Positions 43,125 to 51,251 of a DNA stretch of 64,000 bases are shown here, in pieces (within the stretch, counting starts at the first letter, position 1; each line of letters begins with the position of its first letter). The translations under genes and the position numbers were made by a program. Location of the stretch: positions 62,001 to 126,000 of the forward strand of contig PGYK01000004.1 in the NCBI GenBank assembly GCA_002839605.1. Reading direction: 5' to 3'. The stretch comes from Methanomicrobiales archaeon HGW-Methanomicrobiales-3. Its GTDB lineage: Archaea > Halobacteriota > Methanomicrobia > Methanomicrobiales > Methanospirillaceae. A model generated the notes under the pieces. It was given only the letters and a program-made list of their open reading frames with translations. It was not told the origin of the DNA and did no database searches.

Positions 43125-44110
43125 TCGAACAGTTACCTGAAGGGCAGAGTATCGGGTGGATGCAGGCACCACCCCAGTGGATCTTCACCCATACGGTACG
43201 GTTCATCGGCATTGTGCGAGTGGTGATCCAGGATGGCGAGGGGTTCATCCTGATCCAGAAAGGAAAACCCCTGGCCTACTACTTCAAGCACGGAAGGATC
43301 GAGCTCCGGGGCCATGCCGCGCTTGATTATTTCAACTCCCACCCCACGATCGAATTCAACCTCTGCAAATATACTCCTGAGGAATTTGCTGACGCATTAC
43401 GCATATGCAACATCGATGAGCAGGGAACCACCATTCCCCCGCAACCGGAAAGGCCGGTTCCAGAACCCGTAAAACCCGCACCGGTTCCTTCTGAACCGGA
43501 ACCCCCCCGCGTGGTTCCCCCGCCTCCACCGCTTCCGGTCATCGAGAAGAAAACCCCGGCGGCACCTCCGCCACCACCTGCACCCGCCCCGGCTCCCCGG
43601 CCCCCGGTTCCACAACCTGCTCCTCCCGTACCGGAGCCGGCGCCTGAGAAACCCGCACCACGGGTCATCCCCCCGGCTCCGCCCGGCATGCCCCCCCAGC
43701 CGGTCATCCCCCCGGCCCCGCCCGCGAAGGCATCCCATCAACCGGTCATTCCATCAGCTTCGGTCGTACTTGATGAAGAGGCAATCAGGATTATCGGCCA
43801 GATCAAAAAACTCAACGGGGTGGTTGCCATCTCGGTCTTCAACGAAGAACGCAACATCATCCTGATGGGAGATGTGGAGATCGAGCCGCTGCTCAAGATC
43901 GCGCGTAACATGCTGGCAACCACTCGAAAGATCACCCCCCACCTTGAATGGGGATCGTTTGTTCACATGACACTCCAGATCCCGGAGGGCAATGTCATTG
44001 TTGCGCCCTATGACGAGTACCATCTCTGTCTTTTAACCACCCGCACGATTAACATCGGGCACATCAGGCGCATCCTGAGGGATATCCAGATCACCAGCGA
44101 ACAGGATTAA
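43121..44110 (+). CDS. Proline-rich protein with N-terminal DUF4388-like and C-terminal roadblock-like domains
   Basis: Residues 1-95 resemble DUF4388/DUF2226-type sensor-like domains (FILIQKGKPLAYYFKHGRIE; FNLCKYTPEEFADAL). Residues 105-215 are a proline/alanine-rich linker dominated by PP, PAP and PEP. Residues 220-329 form a roadblock-like domain (AIRIIGQIKKLNGVVAISVF; NIILMGDVEIEPLLKIARNM; EWGSFVHMTLQIPEGNVIVA). The protein is soluble. It is coupled to the previous roadblock gene by a four-base overlap. A membrane-linked scaffold with the HAMP protein and the small roadblock protein is my inference. A T-rich tract after the stop may terminate the unit. Confidence 0.75.
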   Translation: MIEQLPEGQSIGWMQAPPQWIFTHTVRFIGIVRVVIQDGEGFILIQKGKPLAYYFKHGRIELRGHAALDYFNSHPTIEFNLCKYTPEEFADALRICNIDEQGTTIPPQPERPVPEPVKPAPVPSEPEPPRVVPPPPPLPVIEKKTPAAPPPPPAPAPAPRPPVPQPAPPVPEPAPEKPAPRVIPPAPPGMPPQPVIPPAPPAKASHQPVIPSASVVLDEEAIRIIGQIKKLNGVVAISVFNEERNIILMGDVEIEPLLKIARNMLATTRKITPHLEWGSFVHMTLQIPEGNVIVAPYDEYHLCLLTTRTINIGHIRRILRDIQITSEQD

Positions 44111-44218
44111 TACTCTTTTTTTCCTCTTCCCACCGGGAGAAGCGGGCTCAAAATGCTTTATGGGAAGAGAGAGTAATTGTATAACCACGCCTCTTAAAAA
44201 AAATTTGAGGATCCTGCC

Positions 44219-45076
44219 ATGAAGGTCACCGCCTGCTGTCCCGGCCATATCTCCGGCTATTTCAAACGGGTATCCGCACACGAGCCCCGAGCGTGCGGCA
44301 GTATCGGGGCCGGCATTGTCATCAACCCGGGGGTTGCGGTGACTGTCATGCCCTCCCGTAGCACTTCGGTAAATATTTTTCAGCGGACGATCGGGGGCAG
44401 GATCCGGCTCATAGCAGACCGCTCTCCTCCGCTTGAATCTGCTCTTGACAAAGTCGGTATCGATGCAAAAATTGTAACGGAATGCAGGCTCCCTGTCGGT
44501 TCGGGTTTCGGCCTCTCGGCAGCTGCACTTCTTGCAAGCCTGACGGCGCTTAACCGGTTGTATGATCTGTGCCTGAGCCCCCATGACATTGCGCGAATTG
44601 CTCATGAGACGGAAGTACAACACCGCACGGGTCTTGGGGATGTCGCAGCCTGCCAGGGTGGCGGGCGCGTGGTGCGGAACGGGGGAGGAATTGACGCACA
44701 GATCCAGCGGAGATACGACATGAGCGATGAAATTTCTGCCATCTCGTTTGGGCCAATCCACACCCCTTCGGTGCTCGGCTCTGCCTGCCAGATGGAACGC
44801 GTTGCCCGGGCATTTCCGCAAAAAGATCCGGCAACGGTTACGGAATTCTTTGCCCATTCCCGCAGGTTCGCGTACACGAGCGGGCTGGTTACCCCCGAAG
44901 TTGAGCGTGTGCTCCATGCCTGTGAGGCAGAAGGAATTGATGCTGCGATGACCATGCTCGGGAACGGCGTCTTTGCGTATGGCGCAAAAGCGCATGCCGT
45001 TCTTCGCCCGTTTGGCACGGTGTTCCGGTGCGGGCTGGCAACCACCGGTGCCCGCATAACCGGGGTGGATGCATGA
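44219..45076 (+). CDS. Pantoate kinase (GHMP family)
   Basis: The 285-residue enzyme has the GHMP ATP-binding motif LPVGSGFGLSAAALLASL and the N-terminal CPGHISGYFK region typical of archaeal pantoate kinase. A second conserved area is HRTGLGDVAACQGGGRVVRN. It phosphorylates pantoate, the first of the two archaeal steps that replace bacterial pantothenate synthetase and kinase. The phosphopantoate ligase gene begins at 45073 and overlaps its stop by four bases, strongly supporting the assignment. Confidence 0.9.
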   Translation: MKVTACCPGHISGYFKRVSAHEPRACGSIGAGIVINPGVAVTVMPSRSTSVNIFQRTIGGRIRLIADRSPPLESALDKVGIDAKIVTECRLPVGSGFGLSAAALLASLTALNRLYDLCLSPHDIARIAHETEVQHRTGLGDVAACQGGGRVVRNGGGIDAQIQRRYDMSDEISAISFGPIHTPSVLGSACQMERVARAFPQKDPATVTEFFAHSRRFAYTSGLVTPEVERVLHACEAEGIDAAMTMLGNGVFAYGAKAHAVLRPFGTVFRCGLATTGARITGVDA

Positions 45077-45828
45077 TCCCCCAGGATCATCCACGGTACC
45101 GTTCGCTTATGACCCGTGAGCGGCTCGCTGCTGCTGCACGGGAGGGCGTGCTTGCCATGGAAGGACTGACGGCACATGGCCGGGGCGAGGCATTCGACTA
45201 CCTCATCGGCGAACGGACCACAGAGAGCGCAGCGCTTGCAGAGCGGACTGCGGCTGCCCTTATCCTCTCGGCCCGTCACCCGGTGATCTCGGTCAACGGG
45301 AACACGGCAGTTCTTGTGGCGGAGGAGATTGCTGCATTGCAGGAAGCAACCGGTGCTCTCGTTGAAGTGAACCTCTTCCACCGCACGGAAGAACGGATCC
45401 GGCTCATCGAGGACCTGCTCACCCGTGCAGGGGTCGATGTCTTCAGTGGCCAGGCAGAGCGACTTCTCCCGCTCTCCCATGACCGGGCATGGTGCCGGCG
45501 GGAGGGGATGTTTTCGGCCGACGTCATCCTGGTACCCCTTGAGGACGGGGACCGGTGCGAAGCACTCACAAAGATGAACAAGACTGTGATCGCCATCGAT
45601 CTCAATCCGCTTTCGCGGACCGCACGCGCGGCGTCACTCACCATTGTTGACGAGATCACCCGGGCAGTCCCCGGTATCACCCGGGCCTCGCAGGAACTGG
45701 ATCCCAACGAATGCGAACGCCTCATTGCACGTCTTGACAATCATTATCTTTTGGCAGAGGCAATACGTGAGATGACAACGAGGCTTGCAGCATGTTCTGG
45801 ATCACGAAGTACCGGCCCGGCTCCTTAA
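45073..45828 (+). CDS. 4-phosphopantoate--beta-alanine ligase
   Basis: The 251-residue product starts MIPQDHPRYRSLMTRERLAA at 45073; an earlier in-frame start at 45028 is within the kinase gene and unlikely. Conserved parts are SARHPVISVNGNTAVL, VEVNLFHRTEERIRLIEDLL, FSADVILVPLEDGDRCEALT and VIAIDLNPLSRTARAA. The enzyme joins phosphopantoate and beta-alanine with ATP to give phosphopantothenate, the substrate of CoaBC encoded upstream. The gene overlaps the pantoate kinase by four bases and the RFC-like gene by 37. Confidence 0.9.
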   Translation: MIPQDHPRYRSLMTRERLAAAAREGVLAMEGLTAHGRGEAFDYLIGERTTESAALAERTAAALILSARHPVISVNGNTAVLVAEEIAALQEATGALVEVNLFHRTEERIRLIEDLLTRAGVDVFSGQAERLLPLSHDRAWCRREGMFSADVILVPLEDGDRCEALTKMNKTVIAIDLNPLSRTARAASLTIVDEITRAVPGITRASQELDPNECERLIARLDNHYLLAEAIREMTTRLAACSGSRSTGPAP

Positions 45829-46790
45829 CCGACATCGTCGGGCAGGATGCGGTTATCCACCACCTTCGCTCTTTTGCGCAGTCCGGAACATGCCCGCACC
45901 TCATCCTCTCCGGCCCCCACGGAACCGGAAAGAGTGTCGCCATCGAGTGTTTTGCACAGGAACTCTATGGTGAGGACTGGGAACTGAATACCACGGTCTT
46001 CCAGACCGCAGACCTCTTCAGCCAGGGCAAGGCACTGCTTGAACAGGACGAACGCTATGCCCATCTCTACCAGAAGAACATGTCGCTCATCAACAACTTC
46101 AAGCATATCATTCGGTGGTACGCCTCGATCAAACCCTTAAACGCCACGTTTAAACTCATGGTCTTTGAAGATGCCCATACCCTGACCCGCGATGCACAGC
46201 AGGGATTGCGCCGGATCATGGAGCGGACGAGCGGTACCTGCCGGTTCATCTTCTCAACCACGAACCCGAGTGCACTCATTCCGGCAATCCGGTCCCGGTG
46301 CCTCCCGCTCTTCTTTGCACCGGTGCCAACCGATGCGGTTCTCGACCGGCTCCGTTCAATCCGTGAGATTGAGAAGACCGGCCTTCACTCCTGCCCGGAT
46401 GACGACCTCGAACTCATCGTACAGGCATCGGCAGGCGATCTCCGGCGCGCCATCCTTCTCCTGCAGGGAGCCATGGAGACGGGCAGGTGCACGGATCTCT
46501 TTGAGATCGCCCAGTCCGAAACCGCAACCATAACCGCAGGTGCCCTTGCACTGATCAGGGACGGGGATACGAAGAGCGCGATCCGGCGGTTCGAGGCATT
46601 GATGATAGATTCCGGGCTCTCGGGCAGCGAAGTGCTTGCAGAGATCCGGTCTGCTGCCAAACGGGAATACAATCATCCGGCCCTTGCGGTTGTTCTTGCC
46701 GAGGCCGAGTTCCGGATGCTTCATGCCAATAACGAGTTCATCCAGATCGGCGCGCTGACCGCCGGAATCAGGGAGGTATATGCATCATGA
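45792..46790 (+). CDS. RFC small-subunit-like protein with degenerate Walker B
   Basis: The 332-residue product is a clamp-loader paralogue starting MFWITKYRPGSLTDIVGQDA. The Walker A motif GPHGTGKSVAIECF is intact, but the DEAD-type Walker B reads LMVFEDAHTL, lacking the usual Asp-Glu order. Sensor 1 (FIFSTTNPSALIPA) and the SRC motif (IRSRCLPLFF) are kept. Some Methanomicrobia and haloarchaea have a second small RFC subunit; this may be that subunit. The overlap of 37 bases with the ligase gene and the ATGA overlap with the methyltransferase suggest tight coupling. Whether it hydrolyses ATP is doubtful. Confidence 0.8.
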   Translation: MFWITKYRPGSLTDIVGQDAVIHHLRSFAQSGTCPHLILSGPHGTGKSVAIECFAQELYGEDWELNTTVFQTADLFSQGKALLEQDERYAHLYQKNMSLINNFKHIIRWYASIKPLNATFKLMVFEDAHTLTRDAQQGLRRIMERTSGTCRFIFSTTNPSALIPAIRSRCLPLFFAPVPTDAVLDRLRSIREIEKTGLHSCPDDDLELIVQASAGDLRRAILLLQGAMETGRCTDLFEIAQSETATITAGALALIRDGDTKSAIRRFEALMIDSGLSGSEVLAEIRSAAKREYNHPALAVVLAEAEFRMLHANNEFIQIGALTAGIREVYAS

Positions 46791-47512
46791 GCCCAACGAA
46801 GACAGAAAAGATACGCAAACATTACGACAGCGTTGCCGACACCTACGATACTCACTATGATCATCACCGGGGGAAAAAATACCACACGCACCTCTCCAAC
46901 CATCTCATGAAGGCGCTCCCAAAAGGGGGAAAACTTCTCGATATCGGGTGCGGGACCGGCCTCTTTGTTGAGAAATATATCCATAACGGGGGGTCCGGGA
47001 CAGGCATTGATATCAGCGGGAAGATGGTTGCCCGGGCACAGCGGCGGTGCGAAAGCTGTGATTTTGTTGTCGGCACCGGAGAGAAACTTCCTTTTGCGGA
47101 CAATTCATTCACGGCAATCTCCAGCGTCCTGGTCTTCAGTTATGTAAAGGATCCCAAATCGATGCTGAGCGAAGTATTCCGGGTTCTTGAGCCGGGTGGA
47201 CAGGTTGCGCTCTGCACGCTTGGCAAGAAACTGATAACAAGGGGCATCCCGTCCCTGTACAAAATCGGCGAGAAGATCAAGATCAAGCACGTTGTGATGA
47301 AGGATTTCGGAGAGCACTATTATGACGAGAACGAGATGCAGGACCTTTTCGAGGGGGCCGGATTCTCCGACATCAACGTGAAATGGTGTTCATTTGCCCA
47401 CATCGACATGATTGACCCAATCTTCGACTTCGCGACGAAGGTCGAGCCGTTTGTTGAAAAACGGGTACCGCAGCTTGCGTACAACATTTTTGTGAGCGCG
47501 AAGAAGGATTGA
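46787..47512 (+). CDS. Class I SAM-dependent methyltransferase
   Basis: The 241-residue product has the methyltransferase motif I LLDIGCGTGLFVEKYI, motif II GIDISGKMV and a motif IV region ISSVLVFSYVKDP, then EVFRVLEPGGQVALCTLG. The N-terminal segment (KIRKHYDSVADTYDTHYDHH) is typical of the UbiE/Coq5-like group. The substrate is unknown; a small molecule is more likely than tRNA. It is the last gene of the plus-strand group and is joined to the RFC-like gene by a four-base overlap. A 1.15-kb intergenic gap follows. Confidence 0.85.
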   Translation: MSPTKTEKIRKHYDSVADTYDTHYDHHRGKKYHTHLSNHLMKALPKGGKLLDIGCGTGLFVEKYIHNGGSGTGIDISGKMVARAQRRCESCDFVVGTGEKLPFADNSFTAISSVLVFSYVKDPKSMLSEVFRVLEPGGQVALCTLGKKLITRGIPSLYKIGEKIKIKHVVMKDFGEHYYDENEMQDLFEGAGFSDINVKWCSFAHIDMIDPIFDFATKVEPFVEKRVPQLAYNIFVSAKKD

Positions 47513-48253
47513 GGCGGACACCGGATCTTTTTTTGGAGACTAAAAAAACGCCACAGGGAATTTTGTGTTTTGCATTTACTGTGAAATGGCATGGCATTCC
47601 GGTGTTTATTTTTTCAACGATTAAATGGTCAATTGAGCATTATTCTCGTATGAGCTGATACGGGTGGCAAACCTTCCATTGACAGGGCCGCTCACTACTC
47701 CCTGTCGTCCCTGCATTGCGGCAGGACTCGCCCCCATGCCAGGGGGGTTCCGGTAAAAGAAAAAAAACTGGTGGAGATCACCCCCGGACCTTCCTCATCA
47801 AACATGAGTGACACCCCCATTCCCGCAACCGTAACCCAAAAGTTTCCCGTGCTCATCCCGCCATGAACCACAAAAACCGCAGCCTGCCCGCAAATGAGTG
47901 GGTAGATCCATGGGAGACAAGGGGGAGTGTGGGGCACCAGCCGCATACCCCCCGGGAACCGGAAGGGGGAGCAGCCCCCGATCCGTCGGTGAGCCCCTTT
48001 TTCCCCTTCTCACCGGGGGAGAAAATCCGGGCCCGCAATGAGCCCGGTTACATGAGTTTTGCCTCACCCCCCATTTTCGCAGAGGCAATGATTCGGAAAA
48101 CTGCGGTAATTCTTCCGGAATATATCCTGGTTTTACGACGGGAATTGATGAGGTAATATGTAGCAACGTTATAGTGGCCAAACGAAGAACAGACCCGTGT
48201 TTCTGCTAAAGGGGTGGACCAAAAGGGGGGTCCTGCTACCCATCCCAGATAAC

Positions 48254-48346
48254 TGGTAATAGAAGCCGCCGCGGGGCGCCCTTCGGGGCGGCGGGGTTCA
48301 TCATTTCCGGGGGTATGGGGGCATCAGCCCCCATGAATATTCTTTT
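48254..48346 (+). repeat. Dispersed repeat family A, copy 1
   Basis: The element begins TGGTAATAGAAGCCGCCGC, has a GC-rich inverted repeat (CCGCCGC...GCGGCGG) and the perfect palindrome ATGGGGGC-ATCA-GCCCCCAT, and ends GAATATTCTTTT. It matches 60029-60125. A partial copy of family B follows 15 bases later. Confidence 0.8.
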
Positions 48347-48360
48347 CGTATTTTTCATTG

Positions 48361-48440
48361 AGAAAACCTGCCAGAAATCATAGATTTATCTGCAATGGGA
48401 CCACGGGCGCTCGGGGTCTCATCGACCCTCCCAATTCCAC
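48361..48440 (+). repeat. Dispersed repeat family B, copy 2 (internal deletion)
   Basis: The left part AGAAAACCTGCCAGAAATCA...CGGGGTCTCATCGACCCTC matches copies 1 and 3. It then jumps to CCAATTCCAC, the right end, so about 120 bases including the G-rich palindrome are missing. Confidence 0.8.
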
Positions 48441-48528
48441 AAAATTACACCACAGGAATGATTTCACCAGAGCATTTTTTTCAAACGCGATCACGATCCC
48501 GATTGAAAAAAATGATCCGGATCGATGG

Positions 48529-48557
48529 CGATCCGGTTTTATTTCACAACCGGATCG
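48529..48557. repeat. Inverted repeat, 10-bp perfect arms
   Basis: CGATCCGGTT and AACCGGATCG enclose nine bases (TTATTTCAC). It lies in a GATC-rich stretch about 100 bases beyond the 3' end of the AIR-synthase-like gene. It could fold as a hairpin or bind a dimeric protein. Confidence 0.6.
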
Positions 48558-48661
48558 TGATTGTTCCGGTAACCAACACCACCGCGAGACGCCCCGAATG
48601 GAGCGGTGGTAGGTATTCATTGGAAGTATGGGGGCGTTGGGTTCTATCTGTTGTAAATAAA

Positions 48662-49993
48662 TTATTTCTTCTCTCTTCTCAGCCGCGCAAGCACCCGCTC
48701 CTTCTTCCTGATCGCTGCTTCGCTTGCCCGGAGCACGCCTTCTTTCATCTCCTCAAAATTCCGCATATCCGTGTCAACAACTTTCTTGACCGGTGTGTAC
48801 GCGGATTCCCGGAACCGGGGGGTGAAATCCATCTCTTTCCCACCGGATACCAGCACCGCTTCAGGTTTTCCTTTCTCGACCCGGCCAATCTCTTCGATTC
48901 CAACACCCGCTGACCGGACCACGCGGGAGATCTCACCGGCTGCATCGGGAGGCGCAACGATGAGGAGCGCATCGAGCGAGACGCCAAGGTAATCGATCTG
49001 GAGTTTCTCAAGCATCTCCCTCACATGGGGCTCAACAAGGCTGCTGATCTTCGCATCATCAATAACGATCCGGCACTGCGCAGTCTCGGCCATCTCGTAG
49101 ATGTCGCCCCGGAGCCCGCCGTTCGTGACATCGGTCATGGCATGGATCGCAGGAAAGACCGGACTCTTCATTAAGGCTTCGCAGGTGGTGAGGAAGTTTA
49201 GGTTGATCGTCTGCTCGACAACTTCCGGAAACCCGGAATAGATCCCTGCCGTTGCGATCGTGCCACCGCCAGCTCCTTCCGTCATGAGAAGAACGTCGCC
49301 TTCGGTTGTTGCCTTCCGTGCAGTCATGTGCTGGGCGATTCCCACGGCACCTACGCAGCCGGTCAGGCGGCTGCCGAGCACCATGTCGCCCCCAATCCGG
49401 AGCGTGGAACCGGTAACGAGCGGTACATCCATAGCCTCGCCAACCGTTGTGATGCCTGCCGTGTAATCGAAGATCTTGGCAACATCGCCATCATCTGCAA
49501 CATGGATATCGGAAAAGAGCATGATCGGCTTTGCACCCATGACATACACATCACGAAGCGTTGCCCGGGTGACATGGAATCCTGCAAGGAACGGGAAGTC
49601 CGAGAGCCGGGAGTGCATCCCGTCCACCGTGCAGATAACATAGTTATCGCCAACCTTAACGGCCCCGGCATCGTCCATCTCGTCCACGCCGACCGAGGCC
49701 GAGGTCTTGCCGATGATCCGGGCAATCTCGCGGTGGGCAAAAAAGTCGCCCTTCCCCCGCGATCCCACGCCGAACTCGCCCATCTTAACCCCGGCCGGAT
49801 CCATCGTGAAGAAGTCCCCGGCAAGATTGCCGGAATTTTTCACCTCATCGATTACCGCCCGGGCAAATGCACCGGCAAACGAGGGGGAGATGGTCTTTTT
49901 TATGGAACGAATCCGGCTGGCAAGATTCCGGCATATGGTTTCTTCATCAGTGCCGTCCGCAATCTCCATGCGGACGAACTCTTCAACATCCAT
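48662..49993 (-). CDS. AIR-synthase-related protein (PurM/HypE/SelD superfamily)
   Basis: The 443-residue product has the ATP-grasp-like PurM fold pattern: GKTSASVGVDEMDDAGAVKV, VDGMHSRLSDFPFL, RATLRDVYVMGAKPIMLFSD, then VTGSTLRIGGDMVLG and MTDVTNGGLRGDIYEM. The superfamily includes phosphoribosylaminoimidazole synthetase, hydrogenase maturation HypE and selenophosphate synthetase. Length is above the usual 330-350, with an extra N-terminal helix bundle (residues 1-60) and a basic C-terminal tail. I cannot name the reaction. A TATA-like TTTTATGCC lies about 29 bases upstream, suggesting a leaderless transcript. Confidence 0.75.
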   Translation of the reverse strand: MDVEEFVRMEIADGTDEETICRNLASRIRSIKKTISPSFAGAFARAVIDEVKNSGNLAGDFFTMDPAGVKMGEFGVGSRGKGDFFAHREIARIIGKTSASVGVDEMDDAGAVKVGDNYVICTVDGMHSRLSDFPFLAGFHVTRATLRDVYVMGAKPIMLFSDIHVADDGDVAKIFDYTAGITTVGEAMDVPLVTGSTLRIGGDMVLGSRLTGCVGAVGIAQHMTARKATTEGDVLLMTEGAGGGTIATAGIYSGFPEVVEQTINLNFLTTCEALMKSPVFPAIHAMTDVTNGGLRGDIYEMAETAQCRIVIDDAKISSLVEPHVREMLEKLQIDYLGVSLDALLIVAPPDAAGEISRVVRSAGVGIEEIGRVEKGKPEAVLVSGGKEMDFTPRFRESAYTPVKKVVDTDMRNFEEMKEGVLRASEAAIRKKERVLARLRREKK

Positions 49994-50041
49994 ACAATCC
50001 GGTTTGCGGATTAGGCATAAAAAAGCCGGGTATCTGGGGCC

Positions 50042-51004
50042 TTACCGGAGCAGGACGCCAAAAACGTCCGAGAAGCACCGGAGCGCATCGTCGAATTTTC
50101 CGATCTTGAGCATGGAGAGACCGCGCCGAACCCCGTGACGGACTTCCTTCACATCGATATAATACGCCTGGTCGAATGCATGAGCGGATTCTTCGAGTTT
50201 CCCGAGCATGAAACAGGAGTTGGAGAGGACAACCCAGGCATCGGCTATTGCCGGGTCACGTTCAAGAGCCTGTTCAAGGCAGCGTATTGCATCCTCGTGC
50301 AGGGAAAGCATGCTGAGCGCAAGTCCCTTACGGTACAGCGCTTTGGGATGATCAGGCTCTATGGTGAGGGCCCGGTCGAGAACGTCGACCGCTTCTCGGT
50401 ACCGCTTCAGGTTGATGAGCGCGATGCCCTTTTTGATCACCGCGGAGAAGTAGAACGGGTAGATCTTCAGGGCCCGGTCGTAACAGAGGATCTCCTGCTC
50501 GTACCATTTCAGCTTGCCATACGCAAACCCCTTGTTCACCCAGGCCGAAAGATAGCGGGGACGGATCTCGATGGCCCGATCACAGCACCGGATCTCGGCT
50601 TCAAACTTCCCCAGCATCCCGAGGGCAACACCCTTGTTGTTCCACGCAGTGGCATTTTCGGGATCAATGGCGAGTGCCTTTTCGCAGCAGGTCACCTTGT
50701 CTTCGAAACGGTCGAGCATGCCGCAGGCAAATCCCTTGTTGTTCCAGGCATCGGTGCAGTTCGGGTCGATCTCGATTGCTTTCTCGCAGCACTCGATCTC
50801 CTCTTCGTAGCGCCCGAGTTTGCCAAGCGCAAAGCCCCGCCCTACCCATGCCAGTGCAAGGTCCGGATCAACAGCAAGGGCAAGCGAGAAGGAAGTGAGT
50901 GCATCCTCGTGCCTGCCTTCCCGTCCGAGTGCAAGGCCTTCGAGGTAAAACTCGCGGCCCTTTTGCCGTGTTGCGGGATTATCTGTATCGCGTTCGGGAG
51001 GCAT
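50042..51004 (-). CDS. Soluble TPR-repeat protein
   Basis: The product of about 320 residues is composed of eight or nine TPR units such as AWVGRGFALGKLGRYEEEIE, AWNNKGFACGMLDRFEDKVT and AWNNKGVALGMLGKFEAEIR. No signal peptide or membrane segment is seen. I chose the ATG at 51004 (MPPERDTDNPATRQKGREFY) over a TTG at 51034. TPR proteins of this kind are abundant in methanogens and act as scaffolds; no partner is indicated by neighbours. The IS256-type insertion lies 248 bases upstream of its start. Confidence 0.85.
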   Translation of the reverse strand: MPPERDTDNPATRQKGREFYLEGLALGREGRHEDALTSFSLALAVDPDLALAWVGRGFALGKLGRYEEEIECCEKAIEIDPNCTDAWNNKGFACGMLDRFEDKVTCCEKALAIDPENATAWNNKGVALGMLGKFEAEIRCCDRAIEIRPRYLSAWVNKGFAYGKLKWYEQEILCYDRALKIYPFYFSAVIKKGIALINLKRYREAVDVLDRALTIEPDHPKALYRKGLALSMLSLHEDAIRCLEQALERDPAIADAWVVLSNSCFMLGKLEESAHAFDQAYYIDVKEVRHGVRRGLSMLKIGKFDDALRCFSDVFGVLLR

Positions 51005-51243
51005 GGCGGGAATAGTCCTTATCACCCGGTACAAGGGGTGCTGAAGATTGGTACTGGAGATTTGTACCGGAGATATTTATGTTAGCGGATTTTTTTGATC
51101 GGCCATCTCCTCCCACCCAAAAGAAGATGTTCGCCGTTTCCACTTTCTGGAATACCGGCCTCATTGTATCTGATTCGCATAAAAACCCTGTAAAAAAAAT
51201 TTCGTCTGGTCATTGGAGAGTTTATCTGCTGAATTTTTTACAG

Positions 51244-51251
51244 TTTTGTTT
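51244..51251. repeat. Target-site duplication, left copy
   Basis: TTTTGTTT directly precedes the left inverted repeat of the insertion sequence and is repeated at 52510-52517. Confidence 0.85.

Larger units (their letters stand above)
47513..48661. other. Long intergenic region with repeats
   Basis: No convincing gene was found in these 1149 bases. The first 180 bases after the methyltransferase are AT-rich with T-runs. At 47940-48050 there is GC-rich sequence with runs such as GGGGGAGCAGCCCCC. Repeat A (48254-48346) and a deleted copy of repeat B (48361-48440) follow, then a GATC/CGAT-rich stretch with the hairpin at 48529-48557. Open frames here (for example 47863-48156 plus) show no coding features. 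Confidence 0.7.

Noticed and set aside
43327-43741. Glycine-rich frames opposite the proline-rich linker
   Set aside because: Proline codons read in reverse give glycine; there is no ribosome site and the roadblock protein frame is convincing.
47798-48181. Open frames in the 47.5-48.7 kb gap (both strands)
   Set aside because: No start signals or family motifs. The region is repeat-rich and the products look random.
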